Shown here one piece after another: positions 16,147-24,401 of a stretch of DNA of 64,000 nucleotides. Both the position numbers and the translations under genes were made by a program. Numbering within the stretch: position 1 is the first letter of the stretch; each line of letters opens with the position of its first letter. The notes beneath the pieces are model-generated. The model saw nothing but the letters and a program-made list of their open reading frames with translations. It ran no database searches and was not told the origin of the DNA. Origin of the DNA: Thermodesulfobacteriota bacterium (lineage in GTDB: Bacteria > Desulfobacterota_D > UBA1144 > Nemesobacterales > UBA2774); assembly GCA_035325995.1 (NCBI GenBank), contig DAOKYU010000005.1, positions 124,001 through 188,000 of the forward strand. Direction: 5' to 3'.

Positions 16147-17487
16147 ATGGACATCACTTTAAACACAAACGGCGGCTACCGGGAAGGGTACGAGGAATTC
16201 AAAAAAGACGCGACGGGTAAGGGCCTCGCGTGGCTCGAAGCCATACGCGAAGAGGGCATAGCCCGGTTCTCCGAGCTCGGCTTCCCGACGCCGGCGGACG
16301 AAGACTGGCGCTTCACCAACGTAGCGCCCATAGCCAGGACGCCGTTCAGCATAATACGTAACGGGCACGAAAAGCTTTCGCCCCGCGCGCTAAAGCCCTA
16401 CGAGTTCCCGGGGCTCGAAACGATAGACCTCGTCTTCGTTGACGGGGCGTATTCCGAGGAGCTGTCGAAGACAGGCACACTGCCCGGGGGGGTAAGGGTG
16501 GAGAACCTCGCCCGCGCCCTCGAAACGGACGAGGATCTCGTAAAGAAGCACCTCTCGGCCTACGCCGATTTTACCGACGAGGCTTTCACGGCGCTCAACG
16601 CCGCCTTCATGGAAGACGGCGGCTTCGTATACGTGCCCCGGGGCGTCAGGCTGGAGAAGCCCGTACACCTCCTCTTCGTCACCACGAAGCGGGACAAGGC
16701 GACGATAGAAAACCCCAGGAACCTGATAATAGTCGAAGACAACGGGGGCGCCGAGGTCGTCGAGCAGTACGTCTCCCTCGACGAGAGCGTATACTTTTCC
16801 AACGTCGTAACGGAGCTCGTCGCCGGCGAGAACAGCTCCGTCGGACACTACCTCATCGAAATGGAGAGCAGGAAGGCTTTTAACGTCTCGACCCTCCGGG
16901 CCGAGCAGAAGAGGAGCTCCAACATAAGGTCACATTCAGTCCTCCTCGGCGGCGCGCTCGTAAGGAACAACGTCCACCCCGTCCTCGGCGGCGAGGGGTG
17001 CGACTCGCTCATAAACGGCCTCTACATGTCCACGGGACGCCAGCACATGGACAACTACATGAAGGTCGAGCACAAGAGCCCGCACTGCGACAGCAGGCAG
17101 TTCTATAACGGCGTTCTCGACGGGAGGTCGAGGGGCGTATTCCACGGCCGGATTATTGTGCACAAGGACGCCCAGAAAACGGACGCCAAGCAGACGAACA
17201 GGAACCTCCTCCTCTCGGACAACGCCCAGATCGACACGAAGCCCCAGCTCGAAATCTACGCCGACGACGTCAAATGCACGCACGGCGCAACCATCGGGCA
17301 GATGGACGAGAACGCGATCTTCTACCTCCGCTCCCGCGGCATACCGCACGAGGCCGCGCGCGACGTCATACTGAGCGCGTTCACGAACGGCACGATAGAG
17401 AGCATGCACGTAAAGGAAATAAGGGAATACTGCGAGAATCTCCTCGCCGAATGGTTCACACAGAGAAAGCTCGCCGAAAAAGGCTGA
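16147..17487 (+). CDS. sufD: Fe-S cluster assembly protein SufD
   Basis: 446 aa, SufB-paralogous partner in the SufBC2D complex. N-terminal helical region WLEAIREEGIARFSELGFPTPADEDWRFTNV is the SufD signature. The beta-helix core follows, ending with RSRGVFHGRIIVHKDAQKTDAKQTNRNLLLSDNAQIDTKPQLEIYADDVKCTHGATIGQ, including the conserved His and CTHGA motif. The C-terminus FYLRSRGIPHEAARDVILSAF is standard. No sufS or sufE/sufU follows, in contrast to most SUF operons. Confidence 0.96.
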   Translation: MDITLNTNGGYREGYEEFKKDATGKGLAWLEAIREEGIARFSELGFPTPADEDWRFTNVAPIARTPFSIIRNGHEKLSPRALKPYEFPGLETIDLVFVDGAYSEELSKTGTLPGGVRVENLARALETDEDLVKKHLSAYADFTDEAFTALNAAFMEDGGFVYVPRGVRLEKPVHLLFVTTKRDKATIENPRNLIIVEDNGGAEVVEQYVSLDESVYFSNVVTELVAGENSSVGHYLIEMESRKAFNVSTLRAEQKRSSNIRSHSVLLGGALVRNNVHPVLGGEGCDSLINGLYMSTGRQHMDNYMKVEHKSPHCDSRQFYNGVLDGRSRGVFHGRIIVHKDAQKTDAKQTNRNLLLSDNAQIDTKPQLEIYADDVKCTHGATIGQMDENAIFYLRSRGIPHEAARDVILSAFTNGTIESMHVKEIREYCENLLAEWFTQRKLAEKG

Positions 17488-17529
17488 GCCGTAATCGCCG
17501 ATCACGTTCACACACGGAGCCTGAAGGAA

Positions 17530-17844
17530 GTGTCCGAGTTCGAAAAAATAGCGAAGACCTCCGAGATACCGCCGGGTGAGGTAAGGTCCTTTCCCGTGGG
17601 GAGCGAAATGGTAGCCGTCTGTAACGTCGGCGGGCAGTTCTTCGCTTTCAGGGACGAATGCACGCACCAGGCGTATCCGCTGTCCGACGGCATACTCGAA
17701 GGCAAAAAGATAACCTGCATATACCACGGCGCGGAATTCGACGTCGAAACAGGCGAGGCCCTCTGCCTCCCGGCGACGGACCCGGTGGAAACATACCCGG
17801 TGAAGGTAGACGGCGGCGACCTCTATATTCTCATCGAAGACTGA
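17530..17844 (+). CDS. Rieske-type [2Fe-2S] ferredoxin, last gene of the suf operon
   Basis: 104-aa stand-alone Rieske domain. The cluster ligands are Cys44-x-His46 (CTHQ) and Cys63-x2-His66 (CIYHG), with the typical SDG loop between. It resembles soluble Rieske ferredoxins that feed electrons to oxygenases (NirD/HcaC type). The start is GTG at 17530 after GAAGG, with no alternative Met before the fold. It lies 42 bases after sufD on the same strand. In several lineages a Rieske gene ends the suf operon, where a role as electron donor or cluster carrier is inferred but, as far as I know, unproven. Confidence 0.9.
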   Translation: MSEFEKIAKTSEIPPGEVRSFPVGSEMVAVCNVGGQFFAFRDECTHQAYPLSDGILEGKKITCIYHGAEFDVETGEALCLPATDPVETYPVKVDGGDLYILIED

Positions 17845-17923
17845 GGCCCCGGCTGCCGCCGGACGCTTTCCCCTTTTTCAATTCACCCGCAAGCCTGTTC
17901 TACATGCTACATTTATTCATATC

Positions 17924-18268
17924 ATGACCATAAAACTGAAACGCGCCTACGAAAAGCCCGGCCCGGAAGACGGTCTCCGCATACTGGTCGAGAGACTCTG
18001 GCCGAGGGGAATATCGAAGAAGGACGCAAAGCTCGACCTCTGGCTGAAAGACGTCGCCCCGTCAAACGGGCTCAGGAAGTGGTACGGGCACGACACTGGG
18101 AAATGGACGGAATTCAAAAGGCGGTACTTCGAAGAGCTCGACGGAGAGAAGGCCGCCGTCGACGAGCTCCGGAACGTCGTCAGGGGAAAGGACGTCACAT
18201 TCGTCTACGGCTCGAAGGAAGAGACGTACAACAGCGCGGCCGCGCTCAGGGAATACCTCGGGAAATAA
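17924..18268 (+). CDS. DUF488 family protein (YeaO-like)
   Basis: 114-aa cytoplasmic protein. The sequence MTIKLKRAYEKP, GLRILVERLWPRGISKKDAKLDLWLKDVAPSNGLRKWYGHD and KWTEFKRRYFEELD is characteristic of DUF488. Function unknown in the family. The ATG at 17924 lacks a Shine-Dalgarno sequence and follows an 79-base gap after the Rieske gene, so it may be the last, weakly translated gene of the operon or a separate unit. It is convergent with the metallophosphatase, one base apart. Confidence 0.85.
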   Translation: MTIKLKRAYEKPGPEDGLRILVERLWPRGISKKDAKLDLWLKDVAPSNGLRKWYGHDTGKWTEFKRRYFEELDGEKAAVDELRNVVRGKDVTFVYGSKEETYNSAAALREYLGK

Positions 18269-18269
18269 A

Positions 18270-19001
18270 TCAGGCGGCGTTGGCCCGGCCCATCGCGAGC
18301 CCCAGCCGGCTTCCCGGCACGCCGCTCTCGGGGACGAATTCCTTAAGGAGAGCGCCGTGCTCGTCGACGACCGCGTAGTGACAGTAGAGGTCGCTCCAGC
18401 ACCCTGTATTCACGTATTCGACCCCGTTTCGCATGTCCCTCTCCGCCCTGTGAGTATGGCCGCAGAACATGACGTCCGCGCCCCTTTCCCGCGCGTACAC
18501 GAGGGCCGATTCCTTCACCATCCTCGACGAGTGCTTCCACGAACGGCTCTTGAAGCAAAGCCTGTGGAACAGGTCCGTGCGGGCGAGATTATCGATTCTC
18601 CTCAACACCCCGTAGACGAGTCCCGCGCACGAAGCGGCATAACTCCCGCTCGTGGTATACGAGTCGAACTGGTGACCGTGGAGCGCGAGGAATCTTTTTC
18701 CCCGCTCCGTCCACTCGTACTCTTTCTCCGCCCTTATGCCGAGGGTGGACGAAATGACGTCGCCGAACCCCTCGTCGTGGTTTCCCTCGACCCAGATAAT
18801 CTCCTTTCTCGGCGAGAGGCCCCTTATCGCGTCCACGAGGTCCCATTCACCCTCGTTCAGCATCATGGTTCGCGGCCTGTCGTACAGGTCCCCCAGAATA
18901 ATGAGCCGGCCGAAGCTCCTTCGCACGAGAAGCGACGCGAGCTCGCCCGCCCTGTTATAACCCGAGCCCAGATGCACGTCCGAAACAATGAGAGTAGTCA
19001 T
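18270..19001 (-). CDS. Calcineurin-like metallophosphoesterase, LpxH-like
   Basis: 243 aa. The binuclear metal site motifs are in order: SDVHLG near residue 7, GDLYD near 37, GNHDE near 72, HGHQFD near 108 and GHTHRA near 178. The layout resembles UDP-2,3-diacylglucosamine hydrolases (LpxH/YbbF) and related phosphatases, but no lipid A gene is adjacent, so the substrate is uncertain. ATG at 19001 is preferred because GGAAGGAGGT is well spaced from it; the in-frame GTG six bases upstream is too close to the ribosome binding site. Confidence 0.85.
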   Translation of the reverse strand: MTTLIVSDVHLGSGYNRAGELASLLVRRSFGRLIILGDLYDRPRTMMLNEGEWDLVDAIRGLSPRKEIIWVEGNHDEGFGDVISSTLGIRAEKEYEWTERGKRFLALHGHQFDSYTTSGSYAASCAGLVYGVLRRIDNLARTDLFHRLCFKSRSWKHSSRMVKESALVYARERGADVMFCGHTHRAERDMRNGVEYVNTGCWSDLYCHYAVVDEHGALLKEFVPESGVPGSRLGLAMGRANAA

Positions 19002-19171
19002 ACACACCTCCTTCCGTTCATACTCCGCCTGTATATGGTTCGCATCACTTTATATGCTGCTGGGTGGATTTTAAGGCAGTTTTAGGAGGGCTTTAAGAAA
19101 CGGTTAATCCAGGAGATCCGAGGAGGGGCATTTAACACTGCCCCGCGCCGTTTAACCGGGCCGAAAGCACG

Positions 19172-19206
19172 AGGCCCGGGCAGCCGTGCTGCAGCCGTCC
19201 GGGCCT
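19172..19206 (-). terminator. Possible ilvD terminator hairpin
   Basis: AGGCCCGG (19172-19179) and CCGGGCCT (19199-19206) form a perfect 8-bp stem, with an inner GCAGC/GCTGC hairpin. It lies 29 bases after the ilvD stop on the minus strand, but the following sequence has only a short T-run. Confidence 0.35.
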
Positions 19207-19234
19207 ATAAAATTTAGTTATAGAGATGTGTTTG

Positions 19235-20938
19235 TCAGTCTGTCACCGCTCCCTCGGAGGCCGAGGAAACGAGCTTCGCGTACTTGGCGAGGACGCCCCT
19301 TTCGGCCTTGGGTTTCGGCTGCTTCCACTGCGAGAGCCTCTTCTTTAGCTCGCTCTTCGGGATTTCGAGGTTTATCTCCCTCGTCGTCGCGTCGATGGTT
19401 ATCGTGTCGCCGTCTTTGATAACGGCGATGGCGCCGCCGTCGTAAGCCTCGGGAGTAATGTGCCCGACGACGAACCCGTGCGTCCCGCCCGAGAACCTGC
19501 CGTCGGTGATGAGGGCGACGTCGTTTCCGAGCCCCTTCCCCATGACGGCCGACGTCGGCGCGAGCATCTCCCTCATCCCGGGGCCGCCCCGGGGGCCTTC
19601 GTATCTTATGACGATAACGTGGCCCTTTTTAACCTTACCGCCGAGTATGGCCTTAAGGCTCTCCTCCTCGGAATCGAAGACCATGGCCTTCCCCGTAAAC
19701 GAAAGGCCTTCGTGGCCCGAGATCTTCGCCACGGCCCCTTCCTCGGCGATGTTCCCCCTCAGGATTACGATGTGGCTGTCCTTTTTGAGAGGGTCGGAAA
19801 CGGGCCTGACTATCTCCTGCCCCTTCGGATAAGCGCCGGCGGATTTCAGGTTCTCCGCCACCGTCCTGCCGGTAACGGTAAGGCAGTCCCCGTGCAGCAG
19901 CCCCGCGTCGAGGAGCATCTTCATGAGAGGCTGGAGCCCACCTATCCTGCAGAAGTCCGCCATCATGAACTTCCCGCTCGGCTTGAGGTCTGCGAGGACG
20001 GGAGCCTTCTTCCCTATCCTGGTGAAATCGTCTATCGTCAGCTTTACGTTTATCGCCCTGGCGATCGCGAGGAGATGAAGCACCGCGTTCGTAGACCCGC
20101 CCAGTGCGATCGCCGTCACTATCGCGTTCTCGAAAGCCTTCTTCGTCATGATGTCCGACGGGCGGATGCCGCTCTTTATGAGGTTATAGACGGCTGCCCC
20201 CGCGTCGCGGCAGTCTTTATTTTTCTCGGGAGAGATTGCGGCCTGCGCCGAGCTGTTCGGAAGGCTCATACCGAGAGCCTCTATAGCCGATGCCATCGTG
20301 TTGGCCGTGTACATGCCGCCGCACGAGCCCGGCCCCGGTATCGCCGTCGATTCTATTTTCTTTAGCTGGCCGTCCGAGATGTCCCTGTTCGCGTGGGCGC
20401 CGACGGCCTCGAAAACGGACACGATGTCCACAGGTTTTCCATTGTAATTCCCCGGCATGATAGTGCCGCCGTAAACGAAGACCGCCGGCCTGTTGAGGCG
20501 CGCCATTGCAATGAGGCAGCCCGGCATGTTCTTGTCGCAGCCGCCTATCGCGACCACACCGTCAAACCCCTCGGCGCCAGCCACGGTTTCTATGGAGTCT
20601 GCGATAACCTCCCTCGATACGAGGGAATACCTCATCCCCGGCGTGCCCATGGATATGCCGTCCGACACGGTAATGGTGCCGAAAATTATGGACTTGGCCC
20701 CGGCGGCGTCGGCCCCCTTTCCGGCCTCTACAGCGAGCTTGTCTATGTGCATGTTGCACGGCGTCACCATGCTCCACGTCGAGGCTATGCCGATAACCGG
20801 CTTTTTGAAGTCCTTGTCCTTGAATCCTACAGCCCTCAGCATCGACCGGTTAGGCGCCCTGTCGGCCCCCTCGACTACGAGCGACGAGAACTTCCGAAGC
20901 TTATTCGAGCCGCCTTCCGGATTGGATTTCTTACTCAC
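19235..20938 (-). CDS. ilvD: Dihydroxy-acid dehydratase
   Basis: 567 aa, standard length. It catalyses the dehydration of 2,3-dihydroxy-3-methylbutanoate and -methylpentanoate in valine, isoleucine and leucine synthesis. The Fe-S ligands are visible in GGCDKNMPGCL and PGPGSCGGMYTANTM, as are the conserved GTPGMRYSL and GRFSGGTHGF motifs. The start is GTG at 20938 after AGGAGG. Preceded by a consensus promoter; no other ilv or leu gene in the window. Confidence 0.97.
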   Translation of the reverse strand: MSKKSNPEGGSNKLRKFSSLVVEGADRAPNRSMLRAVGFKDKDFKKPVIGIASTWSMVTPCNMHIDKLAVEAGKGADAAGAKSIIFGTITVSDGISMGTPGMRYSLVSREVIADSIETVAGAEGFDGVVAIGGCDKNMPGCLIAMARLNRPAVFVYGGTIMPGNYNGKPVDIVSVFEAVGAHANRDISDGQLKKIESTAIPGPGSCGGMYTANTMASAIEALGMSLPNSSAQAAISPEKNKDCRDAGAAVYNLIKSGIRPSDIMTKKAFENAIVTAIALGGSTNAVLHLLAIARAINVKLTIDDFTRIGKKAPVLADLKPSGKFMMADFCRIGGLQPLMKMLLDAGLLHGDCLTVTGRTVAENLKSAGAYPKGQEIVRPVSDPLKKDSHIVILRGNIAEEGAVAKISGHEGLSFTGKAMVFDSEEESLKAILGGKVKKGHVIVIRYEGPRGGPGMREMLAPTSAVMGKGLGNDVALITDGRFSGGTHGFVVGHITPEAYDGGAIAVIKDGDTITIDATTREINLEIPKSELKKRLSQWKQPKPKAERGVLAKYAKLVSSASEGAVTD

Positions 20939-20976
20939 GGATTACCTCCTGTCTAAGCTATCATCACGATTGAATA

Positions 20977-21005
20977 ATTATCTATGTATTAGCATTTTAT
21001 GTCAA
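20977..21005 (-). promoter_or_regulatory. ilvD promoter (sigma-70)
   Basis: Minus strand: perfect TTGACA (21005-21000) and GATAAT (20982-20977), 5 of 6 matches, with a 17-base spacer. Predicted start near 20970, leader about 32 bases. Confidence 0.8.
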
Positions 21006-21154
21006 TTTCCCGGGCTCCTTAGCCTGAAAAATTACTTGAAACACCGGCGGCATGAAGGCTATCATGAAAATTAGAAGGGGTTTGAATTGCGGCAATCTCT
21101 GGCTGAGACCGACATCGGATCTGCAGGCTGCATCTCGAATGAGGAGGTAACACA

Positions 21155-21610
21155 ATGTCAACTTTTCTTGTCACCGTCCTTGCGGGTATCGTCGCGACTT
21201 CCGGAATGAGCATACTCATGTGGGCCATTACGCGCTCGGGAATCGCCGACGCCGACATGATTCGCGCCATAGGGACCATATTCACGAGATCGGAAAAGAG
21301 CACCTTCACCGTAGGGCTTGTCGCCCACTACATCGTGGGCGTCGTCATAGCCTTCGCCTACGTCGCCCTCATAAGCGTAATCGGCTACTCGTCCGTCGCC
21401 GGGGCCATAGGGCTCGGCTGCCTTATATCGGTCGCCCACGGCGTTGCCTTCGGGTTCGTCCTCGTTATAGCCGTGGCCGAGCACCATCCCATGGAGAGGT
21501 TCAGGAAAGCGGGGATGGAGGTGGCGGTCGCACACTTCGCGGGACACGTCGTCTACGGCCTTCTTATCGGTACGGTCGTCGGGCTCACGGGAATAAGGTT
21601 CTTCGGCTGA
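21155..21610 (+). CDS. Integral membrane protein of unknown function, 151 aa
   Basis: Four hydrophobic segments: MSTFLVTVLAGIVATSGMSI, VGLVAHYIVGVVIAFAYVAL, GAIGLGCLISVAHGVAFGFV and AHFAGHVVYGLLIGTVVGLT. Conserved-looking His residues occur at the ends of three segments (VAHYIVG, VAHGVAFG, AEHHP, VAHFAGHVVYG), which is suggestive of metal or heme contact but not proof. GAGGAGG precedes the ATG at 21155. I do not recognise the family with confidence. Confidence 0.7.
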   Translation: MSTFLVTVLAGIVATSGMSILMWAITRSGIADADMIRAIGTIFTRSEKSTFTVGLVAHYIVGVVIAFAYVALISVIGYSSVAGAIGLGCLISVAHGVAFGFVLVIAVAEHHPMERFRKAGMEVAVAHFAGHVVYGLLIGTVVGLTGIRFFG

Positions 21611-21655
21611 TCATTCGGGCAAGCGGCAGAGACTCGCGGCTGCTGCGGAGCCCCA

Positions 21656-22819
21656 TCACGAGCGGCCGGCGAGACCGTCGATCCCTTCGAAGGCCCGGAG
21701 GATTTCCTCCTCCGTGTTGTAGAAATGGGGAGCCATCCTGAGGGCCCCTCCCCTCTCGTTCACGACGATGCGGCGGGTCATGAGCCCGGCCTTCACCTTC
21801 TTCGGGTCGAACGGCCCGGCAAAGGAAACTATGCCGCCCCTCATATCCCTCTCTCGCGGGGAACGCACCTCGAATCCCCTCCTGTCCGCCTCGGCGATTA
21901 CGAGATCCCCGAGGTCCAGGATGCGCGAATGCACGCGCTCTATGCCCGCTTCGAAGAGAAGATCGAGCGCAGCGCCGAGGGCGATTATCCCCATGACGTT
22001 ATAAGACCCTTCCTCGAACCTGAGGGCGTCTTCCTTGAGCGTGAGCTCCACCCTCTCGAACTCGGCCTCGTGAACGACGCTCTTCCACCCGATGAGGCTC
22101 GGATAAATCTCCCCGGCCCGCTCCTTCCTGCAGTAAAAAATCCCCGTCCCCTCCGGCGCGAGCATCCACTTGTGCCCGTCCGCCGAGAGGAAATCGGCCC
22201 CGTATTTGTCCACCTCCATCGGCACCGCGCCAAGGCTCTGGATGGCGTCGAGGAATAAAAGCACGCCCCTCCGGCTGCAGAAATCCTTCAGCTCCCCGGG
22301 GTCCATCATAAAGCCGTTCAGCGCCTGGACGGTACTTATTGATATGAGCCTCGTCCGCGAGTCGGTGAGCCTTTCGATGTCCTTTATCGAGATCCTCCCG
22401 TCCCCGCCGAGCGGTATGTACCTCACGGAAACCCCCTTCCTTTCGAGGGCGAGCCACGGGTATATATTCGTCGGAAAATCCTTCTCGAATACGACGACGT
22501 TGTCCCCGTCCTTCCAGTCGAGCCCTCCCGCGACGATGGATATGCCGTGCGAGGTATTCTTGACGAAGGCTATCTCGTCACTTCCGGCCCCTACGAGGCG
22601 GGCCGAAAGCCCCCTCACCCTCTCGACCCTCTCCATCCACTTCGCGTACCCGGCAAAGCCCAAGGAAGACGCCTCTTTCAGGAATTCGGCGACCGCAGCC
22701 CCCACCCTGAGAGACACGGGCGCGACGCCCGCATTGTCGAGATATATATAAGAGTCGGTGACGGGGAATTCCCGCCTGTATTTTTCAAGCCCGGTGTCGT
22801 TATCGCTGTATTTCGTCAT
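21656..22819 (-). CDS. PLP-dependent class V aminotransferase (IPN-epimerase/desulfurase-like)
   Basis: 387 aa. PLP features: FVKNTSHGISIVAGG for phosphate binding, LFLDAIQSLGA with the Asp that contacts the pyridine nitrogen, and SADGHKWMLAPEGTG with the Schiff-base Lys. The C-terminal domain reads RRIVVNERGGALRMAPHFYNTEEEI. The RxGxHC catalytic cysteine segment of SufS-type desulfurases is absent, so it is probably an isopenicillin-N-epimerase-like or kynureninase-like enzyme rather than the missing SufS. Single gene, divergent from cspA. Confidence 0.88.
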   Translation of the reverse strand: MTKYSDNDTGLEKYRREFPVTDSYIYLDNAGVAPVSLRVGAAVAEFLKEASSLGFAGYAKWMERVERVRGLSARLVGAGSDEIAFVKNTSHGISIVAGGLDWKDGDNVVVFEKDFPTNIYPWLALERKGVSVRYIPLGGDGRISIKDIERLTDSRTRLISISTVQALNGFMMDPGELKDFCSRRGVLLFLDAIQSLGAVPMEVDKYGADFLSADGHKWMLAPEGTGIFYCRKERAGEIYPSLIGWKSVVHEAEFERVELTLKEDALRFEEGSYNVMGIIALGAALDLLFEAGIERVHSRILDLGDLVIAEADRRGFEVRSPRERDMRGGIVSFAGPFDPKKVKAGLMTRRIVVNERGGALRMAPHFYNTEEEILRAFEGIDGLAGRS

Positions 22820-22879
22820 CGGGAGATAAAGCTAACGCAGGGCTCCCTTACTGGCAAATTCCGGGATTTCAATACCCCA

Positions 22880-22908
22880 TTGACAAATAAAAAAAAACGT
22901 GCCATAGT
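22880..22908 (+). promoter_or_regulatory. Cold-shock gene promoter
   Basis: TTGACA (22880-22885) and CATAGT (22903-22908) with a 17-base spacer. The predicted start near 22915 gives a leader of only about 31 bases, unlike the long cold-sensing leader of E. coli cspA. Confidence 0.7.
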
Positions 22909-22945
22909 AAGGTTTTGAAGCATTATCCAGGAGGATAAAAGTTTT

Positions 22946-23152
22946 ATGCAGGGAAAAGTTAAGTGGTTTAACAGCTCTAAGGGTTACGGATTCATTCAGT
23001 CGGACGAAGTCGGAAAAGACATATTCGTTCACTACAGCGTCATCGAAGGTGAGGGATACAAGAGTCTGACCGAAGGCGAAACCGTAGAGTTCGATATTAC
23101 CGAAGGGCCGAAGGGCCCCCAGGCGACAAAGGTCGTTAAGGTTTCGGGTTAG
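22946..23152 (+). CDS. Cold-shock domain protein (CspA family)
   Basis: 68-aa OB-fold nucleic-acid-binding protein. RNP1 is KGYGFIQ (residues 13-19) and RNP2 is KDIFVHYSV (about 26-34). The start MQGKVKWFN and end PQATKVVKVSG are standard for the family. It binds single-stranded RNA or DNA and usually acts as an RNA chaperone. AGGAGG lies about 11 bases before the ATG. Monocistronic. Confidence 0.95.
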   Translation: MQGKVKWFNSSKGYGFIQSDEVGKDIFVHYSVIEGEGYKSLTEGETVEFDITEGPKGPQATKVVKVSG

Positions 23153-23275
23153 TAGATACTTTCCCGGCCGCTTGCGGCTCTTCATTTCGGGGATTTTTCT
23201 TCGAGTTACATTACCGGACAGTAAATCTTCGCGCTTTTAAAAGCTCGTAATCGGCCGACTGCGTGATTCAAATAC

Positions 23276-23305
23276 TTGACACGCACTCCGCTTGCCCGCA
23301 ATACT
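23276..23305 (+). promoter_or_regulatory. Predicted promoter of the DUF4159 gene
   Basis: TTGACA (23276-23281) and AATACT (23300-23305) with an 18-base spacer. The predicted start near 23312 is only about 3 bases from the GTG start codon at 23315, and there is no Shine-Dalgarno sequence. Confidence 0.5.
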
Positions 23306-23314
23306 TAAATTCAG

Positions 23315-24076
23315 GTGATTACGAGAAGGAATTTCTTTAAAACCCTGCTTGCGGGAAGCGCCGGCATCCTCTCCCTCCCGCTCCTGGGATTCTACGAAGG
23401 CTCCAAATTTCACTTCGCCCAGGTTTCGTACGCGGGCGGCAACTGGGACCCGCGCCCCCGTGACTACAAGCGGCTCATGAGCGCGCTCGAGCTCAGGACC
23501 AGCGTCGTAGCATCCTACGACAGAAAAGTCGTCTCGCTCTCGGACCCCGGCCTTTTCAACTACCCCATGCTCTACCTCGCGGGCGACGAGGCTTTCACTC
23601 CCTTCGCCGACGAGGACAGGAGAAGGCTCAGGAAGTTTCTAAAGCTCGGCGGCACGCTCCTCGTGGACGACGCCACCGGCTCCGAGAGCTCCCCCTTCGA
23701 CGCACAGATACGCGAGGAACTTTCGCTCATCATCCCCGAGACGCCGCTCCAGCGTCTTTCGAGGGAGAGCGTCGTATTCAAATCGTTCTACCTCCTCTAC
23801 TCCGCCGGCGGAAGAAAGATAATAAGCCCCTACCTCGAAGGCGTCACGTTCAGCGACGAGGACCGGACGGCGGTCATCTACTGCCGGAACGACCTCGGTG
23901 GGGCGTGGGCCGAAGACGAATTCGGCAAGTGGGAATTCGAATGCGTGCCCGGTGGGGAATCACAGCGGGAGCTCGCCTTCAGGCTCGGGATAAACGTTAT
24001 ACTCTACGCCCTCACCGGTAACTACAAGAAAGACCAGATACACGTACCGTTCATAAAGCGGCGGCAGCTTCTCTGA
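23315..24076 (+). CDS. DUF4159 domain protein with Tat signal
   Basis: 253 aa. It starts TRRNFFKTLLAGSAGILSLPLLG, a twin-arginine signal with matching hydrophobic core, so the protein is exported folded. The rest is a DUF4159 domain: FAQVSYAGGNWDPRPRDYKRL, then YPMLYLAGDEAFTPFADEDRRRLRKFLKLGGTLLVDDATG, typical of the domain that is often found with MoxR-type AAA, vWA and N-terminal double-TM proteins. Those usual partners are not adjacent here. The start is GTG at 23315, without a ribosome binding site, and the mRNA may be leaderless. Confidence 0.88.
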   Translation: MITRRNFFKTLLAGSAGILSLPLLGFYEGSKFHFAQVSYAGGNWDPRPRDYKRLMSALELRTSVVASYDRKVVSLSDPGLFNYPMLYLAGDEAFTPFADEDRRRLRKFLKLGGTLLVDDATGSESSPFDAQIREELSLIIPETPLQRLSRESVVFKSFYLLYSAGGRKIISPYLEGVTFSDEDRTAVIYCRNDLGGAWAEDEFGKWEFECVPGGESQRELAFRLGINVILYALTGNYKKDQIHVPFIKRRQLL

Positions 24077-24401
24077 CATAGCCGTCCCGCTCTCCATCCG
24101 AATACTCACACAAGGATTTCGGCGCATATTTTCTGTGCCCGCCGCGGATTTTGTGAGCTATAAAAGACCGGGGGCGATCTGCTGATCGCCCCCGGTAGCC
24201 AAGAAGGACCCAAGGTGTTAGGGAGGGTAAAGCCCGGATAAAAGGTGGCATTATCAGTACACCACCCTGGCATTAAGGCGATATTCAGAAAAGGTTAAGA
24301 CAAGGTTAATTGGGGGATTATTTTTCACCCCGCATATGGATATAATAGGAGATACCGCCGGCCGGCTATACCGGCGGAACCACTCGAACACGGAGACGAA
24401 A
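24077..24401. other. Intergenic region with a strong hairpin and no gene
   Basis: No coding frame with a ribosome binding site. The notable element is the 12-bp perfect hairpin at 24168-24195. The right part holds the AT-rich GGTTAAGACAAGGTTAATTG stretch, and possibly the promoter of the EamA-like gene. Confidence 0.45.
24168..24195 (-). terminator. Orphan intrinsic terminator-like hairpin
   Basis: CCGGGGGCGATC (24168-24179) pairs perfectly with GATCGCCCCCGG (24184-24195) around a 4-base loop. On the minus strand it is followed by TCTTTTATAG. There is no minus-strand gene immediately upstream, so it may end an unrecognised small RNA; it could also protect the 3' end of the DUF4159 mRNA on the plus strand. 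Confidence 0.5.

Noticed and set aside
21656..22819. Class V enzyme as the missing SufS
   Set aside because: The RxGxHC cysteine segment of desulfurases is absent.
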